From the NCBI GenBank assembly GCA_024867545.1, contig JANFNE010000013.1, forward strand, positions 1,054,001-1,118,000: DNA of 64,000 nt, read 5' to 3'. The notes beneath the pieces are model-generated. The model made no database searches and was not told where the DNA came from. It was given only the letters and a program-made list of their open reading frames with translations. The DNA is from Phytopythium helicoides. Taxonomy: Eukaryota; Oomycota; Peronosporomycetes; Pythiales; Pythiaceae. This document shows, piece after piece, positions 40,873 through 50,253 of the stretch (its first letter is position 1; every line of letters begins with the position of its first letter). Position numbers and translations under genes: made by a program.

Positions 40873-41838
40873 GTCCTGAGGAACGTCCTCGATCCGGCAA
40901 TCATTGCACTAGCTTTTTCGTATGCACTCAAGGTGTCCACGAATCTGGAGGGTATCGTTCGTGCGCTTACGGGCATTGAGACTGTCATGGTGAGTCCAGA
41001 GCGTATGCAGCAGTACATTGACATTGTTCAGGAGCCTCCGCACCATATCCCATCAGTCGACGAGACTGTGAAAAGCAAGAAATGGCCGTCGACTGGTGCT
41101 CTCGTGTTCGAGCACGTTACCTTCAAGTACAAACCAAGCGACCCACTTGTACTACGCGACGTAAGTTTCTCCGCTCCTGGTGGATTCAAAATCGGCATCG
41201 TGGGACGCACCGGAGCCGGCAAGTCCAGTCTCACCATGGCGCTCTTCCGCATCAACGAGCTCGCAGGAGGCACCATCTCCATCGATGGCGTCGACATCAG
41301 CAAGCTCGGTCTCACCACTCTGCGAGAACGCCTGTCCATCATCCCACAACACCCCGTGCTGTTCAAGGGTACGCTGCGCAGCTACCTGGACCCGTTCGAC
41401 GAGTTCAGCGACGAGGAGCTGTGGCGGTCGGTGGATCAGGTGGGTCTTCGCGAGCGCGTGTCGTCGGACGAGTTGAAGCTGTTGCTATTGGTGGAGGAGA
41501 ACGGCGAGAACTTCAGTGTTGGGGAGCGTCAGATGTTGTGTATGGCTCGTGCGTTGCTACGTAACTCTCGGGTCGTGGTGTTTGACGAGGCGACGGCTGC
41601 GATCGATCACGAGACGGACCAGAAGTTGCAGGGAGTGATTCGTAGTGCGTTCAAGGAGTCGACGGTGTTGACGATCGCTCATCGTTTGGACACGATTTTG
41701 GACTCGGATCGTGTGTTGGTGTTGGACGGTGGGAAGGTGGTGGCGTTTGCGTCTCCGAAGGAGTTGGTGGGTCGTGGCGAGGGTCATTTCTACGAGTTGA
41801 TGCGTGAGGCAGGTCTGCTCTTGTCTGAGGCGGACTAG
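37696..41838 (+). CDS. ABCC (MRP-type) transporter, copy 4, full length
   Basis: A single exon of 1,380 residues starts MPTYETFPSH. Order: TMD1 (about 75-390), a Lys/Asp-rich insert (about 430-455), NBD1 with Walker A GTVGCGKSS near 485, signature VSGGQ near 575 and ILDSPLAAVD near 597, acidic linker with EEDEEDADEEA-like runs (about 755-775), TMD2 (about 795-1110), NBD2 with GRTGAGKSS near 1170, FSVGERQ near 1274 and VVVFDEATAAID near 1293. NBD1 has the degenerate Asp and NBD2 the catalytic Glu, as in ABCC exporters. There is no TMD0. It is nearly identical to copy 1 over the 1,059 residues visible there, which implies recent duplication or conversion. The substrate is unknown. Confidence 0.95.
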   Translation: MPTYETFPSHRQPPSAPHPQDAAWCGSRLLLSWVGPLMKLGNRKQLDASDVWPLRPPMQARNSFARFDKEFAATGSIPRSFFRVFGGRFVLTGIAFLGSMLCNLVGPVALDRVVSELSRSASSTASAFALSSDPLTDICLWVALLFASQVAQALADNYANFDSEVIAIQFTSALKTLLYRKTLRLNAESRMKKSTGEISNMYTSDSDSLLTAAFFVHQTWLIPLQIAVVSALLFRVLGVAALAGIAVIIIMLYLNQLVSNRMSRLMRIFRSSKDVRMKKVSELFKAISIVKFNAWEDKFAERVGEARTVELDNLLQVRYMTSASIVLMWGMPVFISIGAFGTYSVLLKHTLTPAIVFTSIALFQLIQGPLRFITNIITMLIQSKVALERVSAFLAMDEIDPNAILTPGEPGANDFVDEGIMVSIRDGEFMWDEVVKDDEKEDDSKDGKKDGKKDTNDDSTPSKATTLLKNVNFDVHIGDFVVVHGTVGCGKSSLCSAILGEMKKREGTVFVGGSVAYCAQQPWIQNMTVRDNILFGLPFDRRKYDKVLDACALTADLKSLPGGDQTEIGERGVNVSGGQKARIALARACYADASIYILDSPLAAVDAIVQNEIFQKCLLGLLRHKTVILVTHNPDIIASPHITRAVTINEIGSIAQTHETTEVSTAFTPLVSPLAASAHATLPLTTELLEDNRETGSGDGYTTTATLTSDDRGSSDNVAEDIEQLNDEIELMSPFRKPTLTPKFSYPGTETQNDADDVVVGGKEDEEDADEEAKGETGKLIIEEERSEGRVGMHVFAAYYHAIGGFWVVTIILLTQVAWQVLQIGSDFWLSSWSNDSAKAGEDGVTEDSTAYRLAVYSALGLLAAFMVLARTLIITIYGMEAAKSLFNRMTNALLNAPMRFFDVNPIGRILTRYGGDVAAVDMQVPFMFSTLATNLFSVGCSAATAAFVIQWKGILLIPVIVLYVQLGAFYIQPARELQRLFQTTRAPILNHLSETIDGVTTVRAFGPHQLSRFCQDNNGKLDGNHIIWFAQLCASQWFSLRIQLLGAMLLLVVTSSLVVLRNVLDPAIIALAFSYALKVSTNLEGIVRALTGIETVMVSPERMQQYIDIVQEPPHHIPSVDETVKSKKWPSTGALVFEHVTFKYKPSDPLVLRDVSFSAPGGFKIGIVGRTGAGKSSLTMALFRINELAGGTISIDGVDISKLGLTTLRERLSIIPQHPVLFKGTLRSYLDPFDEFSDEELWRSVDQVGLRERVSSDELKLLLLVEENGENFSVGERQMLCMARALLRNSRVVVFDEATAAIDHETDQKLQGVIRSAFKESTVLTIAHRLDTILDSDRVLVLDGGKVVAFASPKELVGRGEGHFYELMREAGLLLSEAD
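41191..41820 (+). repeat. Homogenised NBD2 tract of ABCC copy 4
   Basis: 630 bases from the Ile codon of IGIVGRTG to REAGLL, nearly identical to 36290-36919 and to the reverse complement of 4325-4954. Within the tract the first half uses mostly C-ending codons (CTC, ATC, CGC) and the second half TTG, CGT and GTG. Confidence 0.9.
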
Positions 41839-42337
41839 AGTATCTCGCCAATCAATGCAGAATTTGTTGTTCTCCTATGCCGGTGTGTGCCTTTGTTCAC
41901 CGTACCGCACGCTTCATGTCCATCGAGACGGTCTTCACTCACATTGAAGTGTGGTGCGTCGAGCAGAAGAACAACTACAAATACTCGATTGGGAGAGTCC
42001 AACATGGATGCGCAGTGCCGTTGCATCACGTTGAAGTCACCATTTTTCGCGTTTCCATCCCTCTCTCCTCCGTCCACTCATTTGTTCTCGCAGGTCTTAA
42101 TTTCCCCCAATCATCTCCCAAGTACGTTCCCTCCTTTCCTCCAATAGCGCGTCTCCATTTCCCCTCCAAAGTCTCCGCCCTCTCCTCCTCTGCCATTCCG
42201 CCACACAATCTGCCCCCAAAAGTACTCACCCCCCCCTTTTTCGCCGCCGTGCTTCAGCAGTATGCGCTTTGACTGGCCAAGAAGCGCCGCGCACCCGCCG
42301 CCTGCTCGCCGCCGCCATTCGCTCGCCGCCCGCCGCC
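41839..42337. other. Intergenic region upstream of the La-motif gene
   Basis: About 500 bp without a supported gene. The distal half is rich in pyrimidine tracts on the plus strand (for example around 42060-42240), as is common upstream of oomycete genes. An initiator-like ccattcgc lies at 42316-42323, 14 bases before the start. Confidence 0.5.
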
Positions 42338-43196
42338 ATGGGAGTGCACGCCGCCGAGCCTGAGCCCAGCGCCGTCAAGTACCGCCTCGTGGAGGCGGAG
42401 GAGGTGGACGCGGCGCCCGCGGCCGTCGCGGCGCCGCGCCCCAAGCCCAAGAAGAAGGGCAAGCTCAACTGGTCGCAGTTCCCCATGGACGGCGATGACC
42501 AGAGCGACGAGTCGAGCACCAGCGTCGGCGCCGGCGCGGCGGCTGCCAGTGTGGCCGCGGCCGCTGGCGCCAGCAACGCGCGCCACGACGAGGGCCGCCG
42601 TGCGGGCGCGCGGGGCCGTGGAGGCCGCTTTGGAGGCCGCGGAGGTGCGTCAGGAGCAGCCGTGACGGAGGGGGACTGGGGCATGACGGAGGATGTGGAG
42701 CAGGACGCTTTGGAGGACGCCGCGCGCAGTACGACGAGCACGGAGTGTACTACAACGGCGTGTACGTGCCCAACCCAGACCTCAAGGTGACGGCGCAGTG
42801 GGCGCGCGCGCAGATGTGAGTGGAGCACGGTGGGGAGTCATGCTGCGACTTTCGAGGAGGAGACTCATGATGCCATGATGCTTGTGAACCGACAGCGAGT
42901 TCTACTTCACGCCAGACAACCTCGTGCGAGACATCTTCCTGCGACAGCACATGGATGTGGACGGATACGTGCCGCTGGCGTTCGTCGGCAGCTTCCAGGC
43001 CGTCTTCTCCATGCACCAGGACTACCCGACGCTGCTGGAGACCATGAAGGAGTCCGAGTACCTCGAGCTGGACGAGGTCAACGAGAAGATCCGGCTGCGC
43101 GACGGCTGGCAGCAGTGGCTGTGGCCCAACGCCGAGGGTGGCTATGGCGTGCCTCGCTACGTCAAGGTCGCAGAGGACGCGGAGGCGTCTGCCTAG
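42338..43196 (+). CDS. La-related protein with RGG box and La motif
   Basis: Exons 42338-42644, 42704-42815 and 42896-43196 encode 239 residues. Introns are 59 nt (GTGCGT donor, phase 1) and 80 nt (GTGAGT donor, phase 2). Splicing restores an RGG-like run (GRGGRFGGRGGRFGGRR) followed by YYNGVYVPNP and a complete La motif: AQIEFYFTPDNLVRDIFLRQ, DGYVPLAFVGSF and SEYLELDEVNEKIRLRDGW. The La motif is a winged-helix RNA-binding fold; the spacing is closest to the LARP1/LARP4 group, which bind mRNA and affect its stability and translation. The protein ends about 20 residues after the motif, with no RRM and no DM15 repeats, so it is much smaller than LARP1. The start MGVHAAEPEP has the context gccATGG. 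It is convergent with the DTW gene. Confidence 0.87.
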
Positions 43197-43521
43197 GCGA
43201 GTCGGTCAGTCAGCTTCATCATCATACAGTCAAGACGCGAGACGGAGGGGAAAAACAAGTCAAGAAAACGATAAAAAGGAGCGAGAGGCAGCGCTGCCGA
43301 GCGAAAACCGCCGCCGCGGGGGACGAAGGAGAGCGCGGCGACGGCCAGTGGCGCGGTCGGCGGCGGCGCGTGCCGTCTGTGGGACTGCATTTTGCATTAT
43401 GCACCGTATGAGTAGTAGAAATATCCGCGCCGAAACCTTTGTTTTTGCGTTAGACGAGGGAAATCGAGAAAACACGAGAAAAAGACCACACGTTCCTCTC
43501 CGGGATTCTTTTCACCGCTCG
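43197..43521. other. Convergent 3' intergenic region
   Basis: 325 bp between the stops of the La-motif gene and the DTW gene. Nothing beyond the two presumed 3' regions was recognised. Confidence 0.5.
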
Positions 43522-44714
43522 CTATGAGGACAGATCGGCTGTGTCGGACGCGTTCTGGGCTTGTATCCGCTGCTGAAAGACGTCGAGCGGTAGCAACGCT
43601 ACTCGCTGGCCACGTTTTCTCCCGGAATTGAGCTCGCTGCAGCGATCACGCGCTTGGTCGTAGGTGCAGGTTATCGTCTCGCCCTGCGAAAAAGGAAATG
43701 AGATGACCAGGTTGGGTCCTCGATGTTGGTGGACAGCATTTGGCGTCACGTACGAACTGAACGAGCTCTTGGCGCTGACGAAAGTCGGTGCGAGTCGTGT
43801 AGAAGACAAACTCTCGTGGCGCGAGCTGATCGTTGTGACGAGTTTCCTGGGAGGAGGCATTTGACTGACTGGACTCGGCAGCGAGTTGCTTGGCTCTCCT
43901 GGCTTCTTCCTTGGAGACGCCGCCGTGTCGTTGTAGCGTTTCGGCTTTGCCTCGCTGCTGGAAGGAACTCTGCACGCTCACCATGCCTCGGAAAGCAGTC
44001 AGCAGTGCCTCATTCACGGCCTCGCCAGTCTCCTCTGGCTCAAGAACGCGAAGAGCTCCTGCCACAGCTTCCAGCGTCGACACACACCCCTCCATCGGTT
44101 CTCTGTGGCCCCACTGCAGCCGTAAGCTCACGCCAACTCAAACTTCTAACCAGCACCGCCTACCTTCTCAAGGCGCCGTAGATGCTGCTAGCGCCTTCCT
44201 CGTCGGCCGAGTCTCCACCAAGACAGACGTACTCGAACCGCTTGCCCCTCGCTCGCCACTCACTCGCAGCCATCTCCCACCGCTCGCGGTTGCGGAACGC
44301 GATCTTCTTGGCCTCCGTCCACGTGCCGTCGATCACCACCAGCAGCACGCGCTTCCTCCCTTCATGGCCTTCTCTCGCATGCAGCAGCTCCTTCACGAGC
44401 TGCTGGTCGAGCGTCTTGGCCTGGGCGTCCGGGAACAGCACGAGCACAGCGTCTGCCTCTCCATCCGCTGCCTCCAGCAGCTCGTCGCCGCTCACGCAGC
44501 TCTCGGGGACGCTCAGCACACTCACGTCGCCCGGCAGCACCAGCCGCAGCACCGGAACGGACGAGATGGCGGCTCGGCGGCGCTGCTCGCGCTCATGCTG
44601 AAGGACCAGCACGCTCGTGCTCGCCGTTCGGAGCTCGTCGGTGGGCAGCGCGTGGCAGTAGCAGGCGCGCGGCGGCCTCGAGCAGCGCCTGCAGGTCGCT
44701 CGCTTGTCGGTCAT
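43522..44714 (-). CDS. DTWD2: DTW-domain tRNA-uridine aminocarboxypropyltransferase
   Basis: Exons 44714-44164, 44102-43754 and 43683-43522 encode 353 residues. Intron 1 (61 nt, phase 2) was set by homology: it joins YGALR to REPMEGCVSTLEAVA, rebuilding the family motif. Intron 2 (70 nt, GTACGT donor, phase 0) joins QELVQF to GETITCTYDQ. The N-terminus has the metal-binding-like CRRCSRPPRACYC, and the core has VVIDGTWTEAKK, the DGTW variant of the DTW signature. The family transfers the 3-amino-3-carboxypropyl group from S-adenosylmethionine to uridine in tRNA (acp3U). The C-terminal 150 residues are Gln- and Glu-rich and less conserved. The symbol is a family-level guess from the CxxC start. 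It is convergent with the La-motif gene, and its start lies 250 bp from the uS3 stop. Confidence 0.85.
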
Positions 44715-44964
44715 GGGCGCCAGCTATGCGTTCTGGGAGGTGGCAAGGAGTGGTGCGAGGTCGACTGGCGTCGGGAGGAGGCCATGGCGAAGGCAATAGC
44801 AGCTCCGAGGACGCGAGCAGCTCGAGTTCTAGCAGGACAAGTGAGGCAGAGCGAGGGAAGAAGAACAACACGGATTGAGTTACAGCAAGTCTGATGGCGC
44901 GGCTCGTATTGTGTCGGGCTTAGCGGCCCGAGGGCGCGAATGCCCACGCGTCGCGGATATTAGC

Positions 44965-45678
44965 TTAGGCGTCGACCGGGGCGGCCACGGGCACGACGGC
45001 CGGCGTGGGCTCGACGTACGGGCGGTAGACCTCCTCCTTGGGCTCAAGGATGGTGACGACGTCGTCCAGCGCGCGCTTGGGGCCCTGCTTGCCCGTGGGG
45101 TCGTGCGGCAGCATGATGGAGACCTTGACGCCGAGCACACCCTGGCGCATGAGGACGTGGCGCACGGCCGTGTCGACGTACTCCATGCCGGCGTTACCGG
45201 TCTTGACCATGTAGCCCTCCTTGAACTTCATGCTCTTGGCACGCTGGGCGCGCAGCTTGCCCGAGACGATGACCTCCACGCCCTTGGCGCCGGCCTCCAT
45301 GACGAAGCGCACGACCGAGTAGCAGGCGCGGCGCACGGCGAGGCCGCCGAGCAGGCGGTACTTGAGCGACTCGGCCTGGGCCTGCGAGCAGAGGCCGCGG
45401 TTGGCGACGCGCTCGGCGTAGAGCTCGACGGCTCCGTCGGGGAAGTTGAAGCGCTTCTGCACCACCGAGGTGAGCGCGCGGATGCGCTGGCCCTTCTCGC
45501 CGAGCACCTCCTGCGTGCGCGTGGCGCGGATGATGATCTCGGTGCGCATGGGCGTCACGCGCACCTCGACGCCGCTGTAGCCATCGCCGTACAGCTCGCG
45601 CTGCAGCAGCTCGTTCAGCTCGGCGTAGAAGACGCCGTCGGCGACGAACTTGCGCTTCTTGGAGATGTTGGCGGCCAT
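44965..45678 (-). CDS. RPS3: 40S ribosomal protein S3 (uS3)
   Basis: A single exon of 237 residues starts [20 protein letters not shown], typical in length for eukaryotic uS3. The KH domain ([20 protein letters not shown], then [10 protein letters not shown]) and C-terminal domain ([52 protein letters not shown]) are complete. uS3 lines the mRNA entry tunnel of the small subunit and helps in initiation and helicase activity. The tail ends with a Pro/Val/Ala stretch instead of the longer animal tail. Codons are strongly G/C-ending, as expected for a highly expressed gene. Its start is 206 bp from the divergent Myb gene. Confidence 0.98.
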   Translation of the reverse strand: MAANISKKRKFVADGVFYAELNELLQRELYGDGYSGVEVRVTPMRTEIIIRATRTQEVLGEKGQRIRALTSVVQKRFNFPDGAVELYAERVANRGLCSQAQAESLKYRLLGGLAVRRACYSVVRFVMEAGAKGVEVIVSGKLRAQRAKSMKFKEGYMVKTGNAGMEYVDTAVRHVLMRQGVLGVKVSIMLPHDPTGKQGPKRALDDVVTILEPKEEVYRPYVEPTPAVVPVAAPVDA

Positions 45679-45884
45679 CGTGACTTGGTTCAGCTAATTC
45701 AGACTGTTGGCCGGCGGGGGGCGGCGCCGCCCATGTGCAGTCCTGCTCTCGGCCGACGCCCGCCAGCCAACCGCGTCCCCAATTTGGAGACGGGGTACGT
45801 CCCTTGTTTAGAGGAATCCCGCGCGATGATTGGATGGGTAAAGATAGACGGGTACGCGGGGGTACGCCACCAGCAGCAGCGAGC
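45679..45884. promoter_or_regulatory. Shared divergent promoter, uS3 and five-repeat Myb gene
   Basis: 206 bp lie between two divergent start codons, so the two genes must share control sequence. It includes a GC-rich stretch near 45715-45735. No clear match to the initiator consensus was found on either strand. Confidence 0.5.
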
Positions 45885-47037
45885 ATGGAGCCCGCGACCA
45901 AGAAGCAGCGCCTGGACGCGCTGCTGCGGCGCGGCGCCGACCTGGCGGCCGCCCAGCGGCGCGAGGAGCAGCGGCTCGGCGCCCACGAGAAGCGCCAGGC
46001 GCAGGCGCTCCGTTTGGTGCCCGAGGCGGCGGCGGAGGCCGAGCGGTCGACGCGCTGGAGCGCGCGGGAGGACGCGCAGCTGGCGCGGCTGGTGGCGGAG
46101 CGGGGCACGAGCGACTGGCGCGGCGTCGCGGCGGCGCTGGGGCCCGCGCGCGACCGCAAGAGGTGCAGGGAGCGCTGGGCGAACCACGTGGCGGCGCGGC
46201 GCGCGCCGTGGACGAGGGAGGAGGACGAGCGGCTGCGGACGCTGCACGCCCGGCTGGGAAGCAAGTGGGCGAGGATCGCGCGCGAGCTGGGCGGCCGAGC
46301 GCCCGATGACGTCAAGAACAGGATGCACGCGGCTGAGAGGAGTCTGCAGCGCGGAGAGCAGGCGGATGAGAGAGGCGGCGGTGGAGAGAGCGAGCGGCCC
46401 GCGGGCTGGACGAGAGAGGAGACTGAGGAGCTGCGCGCGCTCGTGCGCAAGCACGGACCGAGCAACTGGCTGCTGATCGCGTCCCAGCTGCACGCGGGAC
46501 GCACGGACCAGCAGTGTCTGCAGCACTGGCACCGCGTCGCCGACACTGCGATCGTCAAGGGCAAAGGCTCGTGGTCGCAGGAGGAGGACGCCGTGCTACT
46601 CGCCAAGGTGCGCGAGCTCGGACGCAACTGGGCACAGGTGCGCGACTCAACTGCAGCACCTGGATGATGCCGCCGCAAAGCCTGACTGTTTGAACGTGGG
46701 GCTGCAGATTGCGACGTTCCTGCCAGGTCGAGTGGGCAAGCAGTGTAGGGAACGGTACCTGAACCATGTCGACCCTACACTGAAAAAAGTGGGTCGCAAG
46801 TGGCAACTACTTCTAGTTGATTCTTACGAGCTCATGCTGCTGCATTGTGCATCATAGGAACCATGGACACCAAAGGAAGACGAAATACTCCAAGAAGAAT
46901 ACGTTGCTCACGGACCTCATTGGGTGGAGATCGCGAAAGCGCTGCCAGGACGAAGCGCGAATGCCATCAAGAATCGATGGTACACGACAAAAGGCCACCA
47001 CGAAGAAGGCTCCAAAGACACCGATTCACACACCTGA
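45885..47037 (+). CDS. Five-repeat Myb DNA-binding protein
   Basis: Exons 45885-46637, 46708-46788 and 46858-47037 encode 337 residues. The introns (70 and 69 nt) are phase 0. Five Myb/SANT repeats follow a basic N-terminus: R1 about 50-100 (RWSAREDAQL, WRGVAAAL), R2 about 105-155 (PWTREEDERL, WARIARELGG), R3 about 172-222 (GWTREETEEL, NWLLIASQL), R4 about 225-278 (SWSQEEDAVL, NWAQIATFLPGRVGKQCRER), R5 about 281-330 (PWTPKEDEIL, HWVEIAKALPGRSANAIKNR). The last two resemble the DNA-contacting repeats of c-Myb-type proteins; R1-R3 are closer to SNAPc4-like repeats. Splicing rebuilds R4 and R5 exactly, which confirms both introns. The start is MEPATKKQRL; the frame is open upstream. Role, inferred: transcription or snRNA-promoter factor. 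It ends 28 bp before the convergent REV1 stop. Confidence 0.88.
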
Positions 47038-47065
47038 GCATAGCAGGTTGTGCTCATAGTATTAT

Positions 47066-50041
47066 TCAAAGCGGTGAGACTGAATGTGTTGACAAAGGGG
47101 CCCCGAAATGGAGGCACACGTCGTTATTCACCTGCTCCAGAACGTTGTTGAATCGGCGCGCGAGAATCCCGAGGAATGGTTCGCTTGAGGTGTTGGATGT
47201 GCAGCATTTCCTTCGAAGATAGCGAAGCATCTTGAGGGTTGTGTCAAGGGCTCGGTTCTCGACCTCAACCAAGATTCGCGAGTAGATGGCGTCGAATGCT
47301 GGGCCAGCGGATCGATCTAGATCTGCCTCAGCAAGCAAATCATCGCTTTCACTCGAATCCTTAATCCGCTCGCTTGTGACTTCCATCACATGGGCGAACA
47401 ACGCTTCGATTGATGGAAGTGGCTCTGGTGGTGGCTGGTTTTCTCGCGGTGAGTGGTCTACCACTGGAGATACCGGACGTTGTGGAGGACGAGGAACGGA
47501 TGCATTAGCCCTCCTCTTTTTCGCGTACCGATCAATCTCTTTTCGGATTGAGAAAGGCAACGCATGATACACTTCCGAGTCAATTTGTGACATTGGAATA
47601 TCGTTCAAAGCATTTGCGGGGCCGCTCCCAACTGGTGAGCTCGATACTGTAGATATTGACTGGAACAAAGTACGCTTTCGTGGTGCCTTCACTGCAGCTT
47701 TCGACCCAGCTTTCGGCCCAGCTTTAGGCTTTGCAGCAGTTGTTGGGGGCCGCGTTTGGTCCAGTATCGACGTGCTTGCTGCTGGCTTTTGGTACATCTT
47801 CAGCACTTCGTCACGCAGAGTTGGTGGTAGTTCGTTCAGGACATCCGTGTCAAGTTGGGACAGACTGGCATCGCCAAATGCAGAAGATCGATTTTCTCGA
47901 TGACTAGACTCTTTTGTCTCTTCGTCCTCGTTTCCTTCCATTTTAGTTTCTGCAGTGGAATCCGCAAGCCATTTGTGAAAGAGCTTCCCAGAGGCAGAAC
48001 CTGTCTGCAAGGAACCTGCAGACACAAGCTTAGACGCTTGAATGCCTACACCACGGAGGTCTGAGATTGGAATTCGCAGCTGCCGCAGCATCTCAGTACA
48101 AGCTGGCGCTATAACGTTGGGATCATCCGTGGCATTTGCCAGCATGTGGCTCTTAGAGTAGTTATCACATATACCATGCCCCATGTACTTGATCGGCTCG
48201 ATTGGTTGTCCCTCTTGTCGCTTTTTGATCAGAAGCGTGAGGCATTTTGTGCGAAGGTTCAAACTTCGAAGGCGAGAACTCAGCTCTTCACTCACTGCTG
48301 CCATAAACTCAATTACCTCCGGCCAAGAATCAAAGCGAATGCCAAAGTTGACGACCGTAGACACGCTTTTACGCATGACGTTTGCTTCAGTGGACAAAGG
48401 TCGGGAGTCGATCCCCCGCGCATAATTGTACAACATTTCGCTGGCTGATTTGCCAAAGTGCTGTAGCAGCTCGGTTTTTGATAGGGGAAGCAATTGCTGC
48501 ATATTTTCCATTCCGAGTTCCTCGAGCTTGTATCCCATGTGCCGTCCAACGCCTGGTAGGTCCCGAATTTTCAGCGACAACATGAACGCCTTCGCGTCGT
48601 CGGGAGTAGTAATCTGAAAGATGTTGTCGGGTTTGGCTTTCTTTGATGCCATTTTGGCGAGCAACAAGTTGAATGACACACCAACGCTAGCAGCACATCG
48701 CGTCTGTGAAAATATTTGTTCGCGCAGCTCTTTTGCTTTTGCAAGACCGTTTGTCGAGCGTGAGAACTCCAAGAAAGCTTCATCGCAACTAATCGCCTGG
48801 ACATATGGAGTGTGCGTGAAGAAGATATTGTAGATCTGGAGCGATACCTTCTCAATCGCACTGAAGTCGTAAGGGAGCACAACGAGCTCAGGACACAGCT
48901 GCTTTGCGCTCTGCATGAACATGCCTGCTCGCACGCCCTTCTCTCTGGCTAGGTAATTGCACGAAGAAACTTCTGATGATCCAGCATTTCCTGAATGGGC
49001 CACTGCAATAGGCTTCCCATCCAGATCTGGTCGATCTCGTACAGCAACCGCGACGAAGAAGCAGTCCATGTCAATGTGCAGGATGACGCGGTTTGACGAC
49101 GTAGGCGGCTCCCGTTTGATCAGCTCGCCCTTGTAAATGGACTGGAACTCGGCAGCCTTCTGTTGGAAAGTCGTTCGCCACGAGCCAATGTGGTGCAGCC
49201 GCGACTTGGCGAAGAAGTGGCGCACGAACTTGGCAGGACCATCTCGTGTCGAGTTGGTTTTCTCTGAAGCCGGTCCAGAGGGTGCTCTGTCTGGAGCAGG
49301 AGAATTAGGGTCTACCATCGGCTCATCGTCCGTGGTGTGCTCATCTTGATCATCTAGCTCGGCCAAGTCTGGGGCGTCGTCGCCTCCATCTTCCTCGCTG
49401 TTGTCGCTCTGGACCACAACCGTGTCGGTGCCAGTGGGTCTTGCAGTCAAACGCGGCGCCGGAGACTGCGATTTCAAGGACAGCGCCGATCCGGAAAGGC
49501 TGCTCTGCGTGGGGTCCGAGAAGCCCGCGTACAGGAACGGCTGCACCGGCAGCAGGCGGCCCTGCTCGACGCTCTGCACGATCCAGTCGGGGCTCACGAC
49601 CGGCAGCGGCTTCCTCGCGCGCCTGCGAGCCACCAGTCGTCAGCTCGTGCTCCAGGCTGGCGAGTTCCCACCGATCGCTCACTTGAGCTGCCGCAGCTTG
49701 GAGCCCGAGAGCCGCGAGGCCACGACGTGCGTCACGCGGCTCGTCTCGTAGTGCTCGAAGCCGCCGCCGTGCGCCAGCAGCAGCAGCCGCAGCTCCTCCT
49801 TGGGCGGCGCCGTGTAGCCGTCCACGCACACGTGGACGCCTCGGAAGATGGGAGGTCCTCCATTGTCCTCCTCTGGCAGACGCAACGCCGCGTTCTGCGC
49901 GCGCAGCTTCTGGATCTTGTGGCGGAAGTAGACGCCGAAGTCGCCGCCATGGTGCTCGTTCATGGCGTGTCGCTCTTTGGTTTCCACAGCGTCAAAGAGG
50001 TCGCGCGCCTGTTCCAACGCGCGCAACCTATCCAAAATCAT
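47066..50041 (-). CDS. REV1: REV1 translesion DNA polymerase (dCMP transferase)
   Basis: Two exons, 50041-49683 and 49622-47066, encode 971 residues. The 60-nt intron (GTGAGC donor, phase 2) lies inside the BRCT domain. REV1 inserts dCMP opposite abasic and damaged bases and recruits other Y-family polymerases and Pol zeta. Order: helix with [14 protein letters not shown] (about 45-150: [47 protein letters not shown]), Y-family catalytic core (about 300-680: [11 protein letters not shown], then SCDEAFLEF with the metal-binding Asp and Glu), two ubiquitin-binding motifs ([14 protein letters not shown] near 714, [14 protein letters not shown] near 797) and a C-terminal helical domain (about 890-971). 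All features match REV1, and the length is close to yeast (985). The start at 50041 was chosen; [10 protein letters not shown] is a later alternative. Confidence 0.95.
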
Positions 50042-50253
50042 TCATGCCACACCCCAGTCGCATACGATATAACAGGTCTCCAGCTTCAACCCACCGTAAT
50101 CCGCGCCATGAGACGCCCTGTTCTGCAACTACGTGGTCCACTCTACCCTTTCCAGCCAATCAGCGCGCCCCCAGCGGCACGCCCTCGAGCGTACCATCAC
50201 TCCTCCCCTCGCCACGCACTCGAGTCGCCCGCGGCCACTCGCCTTCTGCCGCC
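50042..50253. promoter_or_regulatory. Shared divergent promoter, REV1 and GTP cyclohydrolase I
   Basis: 212 bp between two divergent start codons. A CCAAT motif (agccaatcag) occurs near 50153-50162. No convincing oomycete initiator was seen. Confidence 0.45.

Noticed and set aside
44875..46476. Long plus-strand open frame of 533 codons
   Set aside because: Antisense to uS3 and out of frame with the Myb exons; explained by high GC3 in highly expressed genes.
45194..46678. Long minus-strand open frame of 494 codons
   Set aside because: It is the antisense and out-of-frame shadow of the GC-rich Myb and uS3 genes; its composition (Arg, Ser, Pro) has no family features.
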